64,000 bases of DNA from Bacillota bacterium (GCA_023458755.1 JAEWYE010000076.1:62001-126000); one strand, 5' to 3'; shown: positions 25,236 through 33,651, numbered from the stretch's first letter. Translations and numbers: made by a program. Notes: generated by a model not told the origin, from the sequence alone.

Positions 25236-26582
25236 GTGGAGCCACATTCTCAAATTGTAACCATCACAAATTTCCATGCGACAAAATTAAACAATGACAG
25301 GGATATCTTTCTTTATCTTCCACCGAGCTACATGCAAAGCATTAACAAAAAATATCCGGTACTGTATATGCATGATGGCCAGTACGCTTTTGCACAATCG
25401 AAAAATACGGGCGGATCATGGAATGCACATAAAGTTGCTGACCAACTGATTCAGGATGGTAAAATAAAAGAGATTATCATTGTTGCAATCCCCAATATGG
25501 GCAACGAGAGGGGAAGTGAATATGCGTTCGACGGAATTCCTTTTGTAGACGCATTACATTTGAAAGCTAAGGGACTGCTTTATGAAGATTTCCTTCTGAA
25601 TGATTTAAAGCCGTACATTGATAGAAACTATCGTACCCTGACCGATCCTGAAAATACCGCACTTATTGGTTCGTCTATGGGAGGTCTCGTAACTTATAAC
25701 CTTGGCTTCCGTAATCCTCAGGTATTTGGAAACCTTGCCATGATGTCTCCTTTTCTCGTGTCAGTAAATCCGGACGGTTTTGCGGAAACGCCGAACTATC
25801 AAATTTATAATACAAATCAGAAACCACAAAAAATATGGGCAGATATCGGCGAATATGAAAATCTTTTGCAAATCAGCCACACCAGGCACTTTGTGGATCA
25901 AATGCTGGAAAAAGGGTACCAACAGGAGAAAGACCTTGCGTATTACGATGTTCCTTACGGAGCGCATTTTGAGCAGGACTGGAATGCACGCCTGCACGCA
26001 CCTCTTTTGTTTTTCTTTGGTAAAATCGGTCAAAGGGATTCCGTGCAACTTTATGGTCGTAAAACAGTCGGTCTGAATGGAGGATTGCAAGTTCGTGCCA
26101 ATCCTGTAGTAAAATTTGATAGTGGCTTCCTTATGAGTGACATCGACGCACAATATATTCCAGAAGACCCAAACATTCTGGAAATATCCGTTGATGGAAC
26201 CATCATCCCCAAAAAAGTCGGGCAAACAAAAGTAACCTACCGTTCACATGGTTTGGAAACTGCCGCTATCTATACAGTTGTTGAAAATGTTCCTAAAATG
26301 GTAAACGTAGCTGTAAATGTAAAGGTTCCGAAAAACACTCCGGATGACCAGCCTCTAACTCTGAACGAATATCGACTGACAAAGGTGAAAGATGGTCTTT
26401 ATACCGTCAAAATTTGCATTCCAACTGACAGTGGTTTTACATTCAAAATTGCCAGAGGTGACGCTTTTGTCAATCCTTCAATTGAACAAGATAAGGATAA
26501 AAAAGATATCCCCTACCGAAGATTCAAAGCTTCTGAGGATTTAACATTAAACTGCACTGTTGAAAGTTGGAAGGATCTATAA
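25236..26582 (+). CDS. Esterase-like alpha/beta hydrolase with Ig-like and starch-binding-like C-terminal domains
   Basis: A 448-residue protein with a GTG 25236 start, ribosome site aaggag 11 bases before. Residues 1-260 are an esterase-D-type hydrolase: YPVLYMHDGQYAF oxyanion region, nucleophile S147 in GSSMGG, late His in GAHFEQDW. Residues about 270-350 resemble a bacterial Ig-like (BIG2) domain (ILEISVDGTIIPKKVGQTKV). Residues about 355-448 resemble the CBM20-like/amylopullulanase beta domain (FKIARGDAF, KKDIPYRRF, TVESW). There is no signal peptide, so it appears cytoplasmic, odd for such modules. Its paralogue follows immediately. The substrate is unknown; an acylated maltodextrin is a guess from context. 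Confidence 0.75.
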   Translation: MEPHSQIVTITNFHATKLNNDRDIFLYLPPSYMQSINKKYPVLYMHDGQYAFAQSKNTGGSWNAHKVADQLIQDGKIKEIIIVAIPNMGNERGSEYAFDGIPFVDALHLKAKGLLYEDFLLNDLKPYIDRNYRTLTDPENTALIGSSMGGLVTYNLGFRNPQVFGNLAMMSPFLVSVNPDGFAETPNYQIYNTNQKPQKIWADIGEYENLLQISHTRHFVDQMLEKGYQQEKDLAYYDVPYGAHFEQDWNARLHAPLLFFFGKIGQRDSVQLYGRKTVGLNGGLQVRANPVVKFDSGFLMSDIDAQYIPEDPNILEISVDGTIIPKKVGQTKVTYRSHGLETAAIYTVVENVPKMVNVAVNVKVPKNTPDDQPLTLNEYRLTKVKDGLYTVKICIPTDSGFTFKIARGDAFVNPSIEQDKDKKDIPYRRFKASEDLTLNCTVESWKDL

Positions 26583-26609
26583 TCTTTGCCAAAGAAAAGA
26601 GGAAATGCA

Positions 26610-27950
26610 ATGGAACGAGTTCTTTTACTGAAAAATTTTCACGCTAAAAAACTCAATAACGACCGAGACATACATATTTATCTTCCACCCAGCTATTACT
26701 CAAGCACTGCAAAATATCCTGTGCTGTATATGCATGATGGGCAGGGGCTGTTTAACGCAAACCCATACTCCAATCAGTCTTGGAATGTGTATGAAACTGT
26801 GGAAAAATTAATACGCGAAAACAAGATAGCCGAAATTATTATTGTGGGAATCGATAATAAAGGTGTCGAACGGTCAAACGAATACACGCACAGTATGGAC
26901 GGTACCAACAAAATAGAAGGACTTCCTGAAATAAAATGCTGCAAAGGTGAATTGTATGAAGATTTTATCATCCACGATTTAAAGCCTTATATTGATGCAA
27001 ACTACAGAACACAGTCCGACCGGAATCACACAGCATTAATGGGATCGTCTATGGGTGGTCTTGTAACTTACAACATTCTCTTCCGGCATCCCGAAATTTT
27101 CGGAAAAGTGGGAATTCTTTCCCCTTATTTTGTAAAACTGGATTTAAACACGCTGGATGTGTTTCCCGTCTGCAAATTTTATACCAAAAAAGTTCCGGTC
27201 AAAATTTGGCTTGATGTGGGGGAATACGAAGCGAACATTTTGCCGCAGCATGTCAGAAAAATGGCAGATCATTTGTATGAGATCGGATGGAAACCAATCG
27301 ACGAACTTTCCTATTATGCGGTCACGGATGCAGCACATACGGAAACAGACTGGTCGAAACGCCTCAGTATTCCCCTTCTGTACTTATTCGGAAATATCGG
27401 AACCCTGCAATCCATTCGGCTGCCGGGTAGAAAAATGGTTGGGTTGAGCGGAATAGCCGTACGCATCAATCCAGAGCTGCAATTTAGTACCGGATTCAAA
27501 ACGACCGGCCTTACAGGTCAGTATTTTGTGGAAAATCCGGAAGTTCTGGAAGTCGGACAGGATGGGATGATACAGCCCAAACACAAAGGCAGCACAAAGG
27601 TTACATACCGCTATGGTGGTTTGGAAACTTCCGCAGAGTATACAGTTGTCGATCCGCTGTCCGAATACGTATCGGTTTCCATTGCCATCACAGTGCCGGA
27701 AAAGACTCCTGATAATGCCTATTTGACAGTCAATAAAATCATTGTCCAAAAAATATCGGGTCGCACCTATGGCGGGCAGTACTCGCTTCCTCGGGACATC
27801 GGTGTGCAGTTTGCCATAACCTGCCACACAGGCGATGGCAAAGCGTTTGCTGAAATAGACAGCCATCATCATGCTGTGTGCAGAAGATTTCGCGCTGAGA
27901 ATGATAAAAAGCTCAGCTATACCGTAGAAGGTTGGTCAAATCCTGAATGA
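26610..27950 (+). CDS. Second esterase-like alpha/beta hydrolase, tandem paralogue
   Basis: A 446-residue protein with the same architecture as the preceding gene. ATG 26610 behind gagga is preferred over TTG 26586, which has no ribosome site. The opening is nearly the same (NFHAKKLNNDRDIHIYLPPS), with YPVLYMHDGQGLF, nucleophile S147 in GSSMGG, a Ig-like segment (VLEVGQDGMIQPKHKGSTKV) and a C-terminal domain ending in YTVEGW. There is no signal peptide. The gap to the first copy is 27 bases. The two have diverged across their length, so this is an old duplication, perhaps with different acyl or sugar preference. Confidence 0.75.
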   Translation: MERVLLLKNFHAKKLNNDRDIHIYLPPSYYSSTAKYPVLYMHDGQGLFNANPYSNQSWNVYETVEKLIRENKIAEIIIVGIDNKGVERSNEYTHSMDGTNKIEGLPEIKCCKGELYEDFIIHDLKPYIDANYRTQSDRNHTALMGSSMGGLVTYNILFRHPEIFGKVGILSPYFVKLDLNTLDVFPVCKFYTKKVPVKIWLDVGEYEANILPQHVRKMADHLYEIGWKPIDELSYYAVTDAAHTETDWSKRLSIPLLYLFGNIGTLQSIRLPGRKMVGLSGIAVRINPELQFSTGFKTTGLTGQYFVENPEVLEVGQDGMIQPKHKGSTKVTYRYGGLETSAEYTVVDPLSEYVSVSIAITVPEKTPDNAYLTVNKIIVQKISGRTYGGQYSLPRDIGVQFAITCHTGDGKAFAEIDSHHHAVCRRFRAENDKKLSYTVEGWSNPE

Positions 27951-29182
27951 AGCAGAAGTTAAAAACAAAATTTCCCGCGATGCAAAGCAAAAATTTCCGA
28001 CTGTTTTGGGCGGGACAGTGCATTTCCCTTACCGGCACATGGATGCAGACAACCGCTTTATCATGGCTGGTTTATGAAATATCAGGCTCCTCTTTTCTCT
28101 CAGGTTTGGTGCTGGCAATAGGTGGAATACCTTTTTTTCTTTTTTCGGTAGCCGGCGGTATTATTCTTGATAAATTCTCCGACAAAAAAGTTTTGGTTGA
28201 TTCACAAATCATATTGATTGCGGCGTCTATGGTATTGGCGATACTAATCGGGCTGAATTCGATAAAATATTACCACCTTGTTCTCTTCAGTTTGATTACG
28301 GGGGCCGCGAATGCTGTTAATTTGCCAGCTAGACAGACGTTTATTTATCATCTAGTTGGCAAAGACGCCCTCACAAACGGCATCGCATTAAATTCGGTAG
28401 CTTTTAACGGTGCACGGATCATTGGACCTGCATTCGTAGGAATCTTAATGGGGTTTGTCAACATCTCGGTTTGTTTCTGGATCAACGCTTTCTGTTTTAT
28501 CCCAGTCACGATTTTTGTCTGTAAGATTAAGACTGCCGTTAAGGATCCAACGGAGAATAGAAATGCAGTCAAAGAAATTACGGAGGCATTTTCGTATATC
28601 GGCAGCAAAAAAATCTTATTAGGAACCCTTCTGATTTCTACCGTGGTAGGACTTTTAGCTATGAATTACAATGTGTTGACCCCAGTTCTTGTCAAAAACG
28701 TCAATGGGCAGTCAGCAGGTTATTCGTTCCTGATTTCTTTCATGGGGATTGGCTCGCTAATAGGTGCAATCTTCATGTCTGTTAAAAATGACACCCGTTT
28801 TGTGAAACACATTCTGCTAATTATTCCAATAATTACCTCGGTTTTATTCGTGTTGATCGGCTTCCTTAAAAATTTTATCGTTTTTGCTTTTCTCTACATT
28901 CTTTATGGGTTCTGCATCACTGCATTTGCAACGGCATCAAACTCCGTTGTCCTTTTGGAATCTGAAAATGAAATGAGAGGAAGGGTCGTTAGTTCCTACA
29001 CCATGCTGTTCAACGGTATGAATTATGTTGGAAGCATCTTGGCAGGATATTTGACAGGATGGGTGGGGATTTTTAACTGCTTTAAAATTCTGGGAGTAAC
29101 GATTCTCGCATCCGCAGGAATCATACATGGAACCGTAAAAAGCCTTCAGAAAGTGATTGTATGTAAAAAATCGGGAAGTTAG
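27947..29182 (+). CDS. MFS transporter, DUF894/EntS-like
   Basis: A 411-residue membrane protein with about 12 segments. ATG 27947 overlaps the esterase stop in ATGA, so the two are translationally coupled. The start LFWAGQCISLTGTWMQTTAL is the hallmark of the EntS/DUF894 branch of the major facilitator family, mostly exporters. DKFSDKK is the loop 2-3 motif. In this operon it may export a hydrolysis product or an acyl by-product; it could alternatively be an uptake system. Substrate is unknown. Confidence 0.8.
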   Translation: MKQKLKTKFPAMQSKNFRLFWAGQCISLTGTWMQTTALSWLVYEISGSSFLSGLVLAIGGIPFFLFSVAGGIILDKFSDKKVLVDSQIILIAASMVLAILIGLNSIKYYHLVLFSLITGAANAVNLPARQTFIYHLVGKDALTNGIALNSVAFNGARIIGPAFVGILMGFVNISVCFWINAFCFIPVTIFVCKIKTAVKDPTENRNAVKEITEAFSYIGSKKILLGTLLISTVVGLLAMNYNVLTPVLVKNVNGQSAGYSFLISFMGIGSLIGAIFMSVKNDTRFVKHILLIIPIITSVLFVLIGFLKNFIVFAFLYILYGFCITAFATASNSVVLLESENEMRGRVVSSYTMLFNGMNYVGSILAGYLTGWVGIFNCFKILGVTILASAGIIHGTVKSLQKVIVCKKSGS

Positions 29183-29223
29183 TTAATCATCCAACGCAAT
29201 TAGAAAACATAGGAGGTTCTGTT

Positions 29224-29763
29224 ATGAACAATCAAATTTGTTATTTTGAGAAACCTGGAAAATCCAACACGGAAAATGTCTTTAAGATTGTTAAAGAATA
29301 TGCGCTTGCGCATCATATGAACGAAATTGTACTGGCCTCTACAACAGGCCAGACCGCTTTGCTTGCCGCAGATTATTTTCATGATTCGGGAATAAAAATC
29401 ATTGCTGTAGGAGTTGATACATTTGGCTGGAGTCAAAGTGAAGAAGCAAAAAACGAGTTAAGGAAGAAACAGATACAGGCGGTACCGTGTGTTCATTATT
29501 TCGAGCAGGACACAGCAAATGCATTGCGGAGTTTTTCCCAAGGTACAAAAGTTGCATTTGAAATTGCCCAAGCTGCCATGGAAAACGGTCTTCTTTCCGA
29601 CATAAACCAAATCATAGCGATCGGTGGCACGGGTTTTGGTTCCGACACCGCACTGATACTGAAATCAAACGGCAAACAAAATCCTAAATTTGATGTTATT
29701 CGGATATTGTGTATGCCGCAAACAAAGCAGTTGGATGAAAAAAAGCAAAAGAATGTATTTTGA
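29224..29763 (+). CDS. Stand-alone pyruvate-kinase C-terminal (alpha/beta) domain protein
   Basis: A 179-residue protein, ATG 29224 after aggaggt. It matches the pyruvate-kinase alpha/beta domain, the allosteric C-terminal part, with no catalytic barrel: VLASTTGQTALLAADYF, KIIAVGVDTFGW, QIIAIGGTGFGSDTALIL. Such proteins occur in clostridia and archaea; their role is unsettled, perhaps sensing sugar phosphates. It is fourth gene of the esterase operon, 41 bases after the MFS gene, and followed by a strong hairpin. Confidence 0.75.
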   Translation: MNNQICYFEKPGKSNTENVFKIVKEYALAHHMNEIVLASTTGQTALLAADYFHDSGIKIIAVGVDTFGWSQSEEAKNELRKKQIQAVPCVHYFEQDTANALRSFSQGTKVAFEIAQAAMENGLLSDINQIIAIGGTGFGSDTALILKSNGKQNPKFDVIRILCMPQTKQLDEKKQKNVF

Positions 29764-29785
29764 ACAATCTCTCGCTTTTGTACCG

Positions 29786-29828
29786 GCGATCGGTCAATAT
29801 CTTGTTCCGGAAGATATTGGCCGATCGC
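29786..29828. repeat. Strong hairpin after the pyruvate-kinase-domain gene
   Basis: GCGATCGG-t-CAATATCTT pairs with AAGATATTG-GCCGATCGC around a seven-base loop, 17-18 pairs. No T tract follows, so it is not a classic terminator; it may stabilise the operon transcript. Confidence 0.6.
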
Positions 29829-29953
29829 TAATGGAAGTGGGACTGTGTGGTATAGATCAGCGTGGATAGGCTTTGTTTTTAACGGCAGTTCTTTAATATA
29901 CTCTAATTTCTCTAAACCCGTTTTTGACGACCAGATGGCCCATAACGCCCTTA

Positions 29954-30000
29954 TTGACAAGGTACGGCGTATCGTGATAAAGTAATTTAAGCGCTTCAGT
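29954..30000 (+). promoter_or_regulatory. Promoter and operator of the second LacI gene
   Basis: TTGACA (29954-29959), 16 bases, GATAAA. A TTAAGCGCTT core (29987-29996) follows, matching the centre of the 26-bp palindrome at 25185. The layout predicts autoregulation by the same protein that controls the esterase operon. Confidence 0.65.
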
Positions 30001-30029
30001 AACAAACATTGAAAAGGGAGTGGCGGAGT

Positions 30030-30938
30030 TTGGGAAATATAACGATGAAGGATATCGCGGAAAAATCAAACGTTTCAATTGCAACGGTTTCATATATCTT
30101 AAATCATGTTAAAGGGCAGAAAATCAGTGATGAGACGAAAAAACGTGTGTTAACGGTCAGTAAGGAAATGGGCTATATTCCCAATTTAACCGCGCGCACG
30201 CTTGCAGGCAAAAAATCTGGCCTTATCGGAATTTTACGCGTTTGTGACTTAACCATAGAAAACCCATGGCAGGATTTTATATATTGTAAATTCATCAATC
30301 AAATCGAACGTATCTTAAATCGTTTTGGCTACCATGTACTTTTCACAAAAGTCGACGTCAGTTGTCCAGAACTTAATGTCGTTTTACAGCGAAAATTGGA
30401 TGGTGTTATTTTATTAGATGTTAGTGAAGATATCTTTTATAAAATTTCCAACATTTTTCATGTTCCGGTTTTAATTATCGATGGCTATCTGGAAGATTGC
30501 TTGTTCCATAAAATAATATTGGATTATAATGTAGCATTTGAAAAGTCGGAACAATTGCTGAACAGCAACCCCGAATTTATAATTTCATATAAAAGCAATA
30601 ACAAAGGAATTTTAAATATCATTGACAGCTATGCAAATAAAAAGGGAATCGAACTGCTTTTTGCTAAAAGTGTAAAAGAGTTAGCTGAATTTTCTAGAGG
30701 TAAATCCAAGGCAAAAGGAATCGTGATTAATGAATTTGTCAGCCTGTTTGCAGCTAGATATTTAAATCCCAATAATTTTGTCACAGTATGTTCCTGCGGC
30801 TCACCTGAAATTTTACCGGAAAGCAGAAAAAAGATTGTACTTCAAGAAGAAAAATCGGAAGTGGCAGCTGATTTGATTTTATCATATATAAAAGGTGATT
30901 ATCAAAAAAATAGATGCAAGTATACATTTTTAAAATAG
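30030..30938 (+). CDS. LacI-family regulator of the esterase operon
   Basis: A 302-residue protein. TTG 30030 (MGNITMKDIAEKSNVS) is preferred: gggag lies nine bases before it and the upstream TTG 30009 has none. The helix-turn-helix MKDIAEKSNVSIATVSYI is at 6-23, hinge after LNH; the effector domain is divergent. Its own promoter and the esterase promoter share a TTAAGCGCTT-core operator, the best evidence for its target. It is related to the LacI gene at 22309 (same VSYxLNH signature), so the two arms of the starch locus probably respond to related signals. Confidence 0.88.
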   Translation: MGNITMKDIAEKSNVSIATVSYILNHVKGQKISDETKKRVLTVSKEMGYIPNLTARTLAGKKSGLIGILRVCDLTIENPWQDFIYCKFINQIERILNRFGYHVLFTKVDVSCPELNVVLQRKLDGVILLDVSEDIFYKISNIFHVPVLIIDGYLEDCLFHKIILDYNVAFEKSEQLLNSNPEFIISYKSNNKGILNIIDSYANKKGIELLFAKSVKELAEFSRGKSKAKGIVINEFVSLFAARYLNPNNFVTVCSCGSPEILPESRKKIVLQEEKSEVAADLILSYIKGDYQKNRCKYTFLK

Positions 30939-31427
30939 TAATACAATGTCAGCAACTCAAGTTGATGTTCCCTGCTGAAACTCCCCCCACTCGTCTGTGA
31001 CAAAAGTTCTCCAGTCTTATCATGGCAAAGATCTTGGGTTTCCAAAGGTTTAAGAGTGCAAATTCAACCCGGTTTCTCGACCAACTGGCCGCGCGCGTCG
31101 CGTTCGTTCCGGTTCCGGGCGCACTAATTGACACCGCTGCAGAGAAAGACGTATCAACCAAGAATTCCATTTCGGGCATGTTCTGAAATCAAAGAGTAAA
31201 GCAGAAAAGCCGGGGCTGCCATACAACAAGAAATGGTTGCCCCCATTTTCTTCGTATCAGAACTCGTCCCACCTAATCTCAGTTTCAAGGGTCAGTCGTT
31301 GACAGTGACCAGGGTCTGTTTGTTAGATCGGTTTACAAGGAACTATACGGACTGCTGACAACAAAACGGCGATATGCTTCCGGGAAGGAAGTATATCGCC
31401 GTTTTGTTCTGCTGAAATTGTAAGAAA
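30939..31427. other. Non-coding stretch with repeat copy 2
   Basis: No gene is supported. Short open frames exist on both strands around 30950-31180 but lack ribosome sites and recognisable content. GC rises abruptly near 31080-31150, suggesting foreign debris. The hairpin repeat copy 2 lies at 31348-31413, right before the IS3 end. Confidence 0.5.
31348..31413. repeat. Hairpin repeat, copy 2
   Basis: ctgctgaca-acaaaacggcgatat ... atatcgccgttttgttctg. The outer arms acaaaacggcgatat/atatcgccgttttgt are exact over 15 bp; the inner stem GCTTCC/GGAAGT replaces the C-rich/G-rich stem of copy 1. Same orientation as 14908-14972. Confidence 0.7.
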
Positions 31428-31490
31428 TGTGCAGTCGAAAAACACCAAAAATCAAGATAACATATTTTACAGCGTCCTGTACCGTGTATT

Positions 31491-32132
31491 CTATGCTGCC
31501 GATTTACAGATCAGCTTTCGATATGCTATAAGTGGCAATCCAAATGGGTTAAAACTTGTGATTCTCTGGGTATTGTAATAGCCGAATATATATCTGAAAA
31601 TTATGAATTTTACTTCTTCTCGTGCCATTCTGTATGTCGGTATTCTGTACAGCTTTTTTAATGTAGCGAAAAAGCTTTCCATACGTGCATTATCATAGCA
31701 ATGACCGGTCCCGCTTAAGCTTTGAATCATTCCGATTTTCTTAAGCTTTGCGCGAAAAGCATCGCTTGTGTATTGGCTTGCGCGATCACTGTGAAGAATT
31801 ACATCTTTCAACCTTCCAAGCTGTTTGACCGTATCAATGCACAGTTCCTTTGTCATGTTTTCACGCATTTCAAGGGCAACTATTTCGCCGTTAAAACAGT
31901 CCATAACAGGAAACACATACAGCTTGCCATCGGCGCATTGTACCTCAGTTATATCCATCAGCAGCTTTTTCATCGGCTTGTCCGAACTGAAATCCCGTTT
32001 GATCAGATTTTCTTTTTCCTGTATTTCGGTAGTTGCCTTAGTGATTTCGCGAGGGCAGCGGTAATAGCCTGATTCACTGACTTTCAAAACTTTGCACATC
32101 TCTTTTACGGTGTATTTTTCTTTGAACTTCAT
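31491..32132 (-). pseudogene. IS3-family transposase OrfB, internal deletion
   Basis: The open frame is 213 residues; complete OrfB proteins are about 270-290. The N-terminal EKYTVKEMCKVLKVSESGYY segment is followed after a few residues by NLIKRDFSSDKPMKKLLMDI, so roughly 60 residues between the first helix-turn-helix part and the catalytic core are missing. The DDE core itself is present: D in LLMDITEVQ, D in LHSDRASQYTS, E in NARMESFFATLK. The loss of the linker makes activity unlikely. Confidence 0.8.
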
Positions 32133-32158
32133 TACAAACAGATGCCGTTCTGCTGTTC

Positions 32159-32443
32159 TTACTTCTTCCGTTCTTTTGCGAAAAAACCGAGTGCGTCCTT
32201 TAAAATATCATTTGCATGCCTTAGCTCGGCATTCTCACGTTCAAGTTGACTATTGCGTATTTGCATCTCACCATCGGTGAGGATAGGCTTTGACGCCCCT
32301 TCCGTAGCCTTGCGGCTCTTCCGCCAGTCGGTAATGGTGTAATACTGAATGCCAAGCTGCTCTGCAGCCTTTTTTACTCCGATTTCGTCGGACAACTTCA
32401 ACGCTTCTGCTTTGAATTTTTTATTATACCTTTTCATCTTCAA
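32159..32443 (-). CDS. IS3-family transposase OrfA
   Basis: A 94-residue helix-turn-helix protein with a C-terminal leucine-zipper-like coiled coil (NSQLERENAELRHANDILKD) typical of OrfA. It ends in ALGFFAKERKK just upstream of orfB, where programmed frameshifting normally makes the OrfAB transposase. It appears intact, but its partner is deleted. Confidence 0.88.
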   Translation of the reverse strand: MKMKRYNKKFKAEALKLSDEIGVKKAAEQLGIQYYTITDWRKSRKATEGASKPILTDGEMQIRNSQLERENAELRHANDILKDALGFFAKERKK

Positions 32444-32568
32444 ACACCTTTCTCCTCATTCTTATTTTATCAGATTTTGGGTGCTTGTCGACTCTACTTA
32501 AATGATAACATTCCAGTATGCCCTTTTTACCTATTTATTTGACGGTAATAATATATTCCAATTTATCA

Positions 32569-32604
32569 ACGCACATTGGAGTTCGCTCCAACTGGGCGTT
32601 TTTT
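32569..32604 (+). terminator. Terminator before the sigma-like gene
   Basis: TTGGAG-TTCG-CTCCAA hairpin extended by ACGC/GGCGT pairs and followed by TTTTTTG. The gene it served seems to have been removed, perhaps with the IS3 insertion. Confidence 0.6.
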
Positions 32605-32695
32605 GCTGCACAAAGGGGTATTCAGTCCGTTGCCGATCCCCGCCACCTCTGTTTCGATTTGCCCAAACCCAAAAATCGAAACGGAGGAATGTAAA

Positions 32696-33121
32696 ATGGT
32701 CAAAATCAATCTGCGGAAATATTATCCCGATTTCTATACCACCGACTGCATCATCGAAGTGCCGAACGAGGTTGTGGCGCTCATGGATGCGTATGAACAT
32801 ACTGAAGCCGCGTACTACCTGCGGAGATACCGCCATAAAGCGTATTATTCTTTGGATCGGGGCGATGACATTGAGAAGGACATCCTGTTCACCTCTCTGT
32901 CTCCCTGCGAAATCTACGAACGTAAAGTCACGACAGAACAGCTTCATGCCGCCATTGCCTCTTTGCCGGACAAGCAGGCCAAACGCATCTATGCTCACTA
33001 CTTCTTGGGGATGAGCAAAAGCGCCATTGCCAAAGCTGAGGGTGTCAGTAAGGCTGTGGTTGGTGACGCTATCGACCGGGGACTTGAAAACATGGAAAAG
33101 TTTTTGAAAAAGTCCCTTTAA
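32696..33121 (+). CDS. Sigma-70 region 4-like HTH protein of conjugative transposons
   Basis: A 141-residue protein; ATG 32696 follows acggagg. The N-terminal 80 residues (YYPDFYTTDCIIEVPNEVV, RRYRHKAYYSLD) match the small transposon proteins often annotated as sigma factors. The C-terminal LPDKQAKRIYAHYFLGMSKS and AIAKAEGVSKAVVGDAIDRG form a region-4-type helix-turn-helix. Such genes lie a short distance before the integrase/recombinase genes in clostridial conjugative transposons, as here. It probably regulates element genes rather than acting as a true sigma factor. An inverted repeat GTTTCGATTT/AAATCGAAAC lies just upstream. Confidence 0.8.
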   Translation: MVKINLRKYYPDFYTTDCIIEVPNEVVALMDAYEHTEAAYYLRRYRHKAYYSLDRGDDIEKDILFTSLSPCEIYERKVTTEQLHAAIASLPDKQAKRIYAHYFLGMSKSAIAKAEGVSKAVVGDAIDRGLENMEKFLKKSL

Positions 33122-33488
33122 GCTCACTTACTTTTGCCCCAAAAATGAAAAGGCTTATGAGGGAATTGTTTTTATTCCTCGCTGAGCCTTGAAAATTTCA
33201 TAAGGGACAAGCTGGATACATACCGCAAGCAGCGGCATACAGGGAGCCTCACGGCGGGTGCGCCACGATCTTTCCTTACGCGGGAGAGGGTGATTGGATT
33301 TCAGCGTAACGGAAAAGAAGCGAAAAACACCAGCGCCGCAGGCAGAGCAGCGTCTTTTAGGCGCGGGCGGCTCTGCGGCAATCATCTGTATGCAATGAAA
33401 CTTCCGTTCAGTCACAGTCCGAGCGTGATAAAACCGTCGCAGGCAATGAGAACGGCCCGCCATCATCATGGAGGGAGGTGCGATTCCT
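33122..33488. other. Non-coding stretch before tnpW leader
   Basis: No gene is supported over about 370 bases. GC is high and several short frames are open by chance. It ends in the strong ribosome site gagggaggtg of the leader peptide. Confidence 0.45.
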
Positions 33489-33530
33489 ATGGTAACAGGT
33501 ACGCCACCTGTTCGTCCGGAATGTCTGTAA
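33489..33530 (+). CDS. 13-residue leader peptide before tnpW
   Basis: ATG 33489 lies nine bases after a very strong ribosome site (gagggaggtg). It encodes MVTGTPPVRPECL and stops at 33530. A large terminator-like hairpin begins 28 bases later and the tnpW gene follows. The arrangement looks like translational attenuation. The Pro-Pro and Pro residues could stall a ribosome. Function is inference. Confidence 0.5.
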   Translation: MVTGTPPVRPECL

Positions 33531-33558
33531 ATATAAACGCAAATCGAAACAAAGGGAC

Positions 33559-33632
33559 AGCCGCGCCGTAATTGCTCCGCATTGCCCACGATGGCAGTGC
33601 AAATACGAAATATACGGCGCGGCTGCTTTTTA
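33559..33632 (+). terminator. Attenuator-like hairpin before tnpW
   Basis: AGCCGCGCCGTA pairs exactly with TACGGCGCGGCT across 42 bases, with an inner GCATTGCC/GGCAGTGC stem, followed by gctttttat. It sits between the leader peptide and tnpW. Confidence 0.65.
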
Positions 33633-33651
33633 TCTGGACGGAGGCATAATA

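Larger units (their letters stand above)
31428..32498 (-). mobile_element. IS3-family insertion sequence, internally deleted
   Basis: Imperfect terminal repeats are visible: AGTCGAaAAaCACCaAAAATC starting near 31433 and, reversed, AGTCGAcAAgCACCcAAAATC ending near 32494. Between them lie orfA and a shortened orfB on the minus strand. Total length about 1.07 kb against the usual 1.2-1.5 kb. No clear target duplication is seen. Confidence 0.8.

Noticed and set aside
30949..31179. 76-residue minus-strand frame
   Set aside because: No ribosome site, no recognisable motif, sudden GC rise; treated as non-coding debris.
31348..31413. CRISPR-like repeat
   Set aside because: Only two copies exist, 16 kb apart, with no spacers or cas genes.
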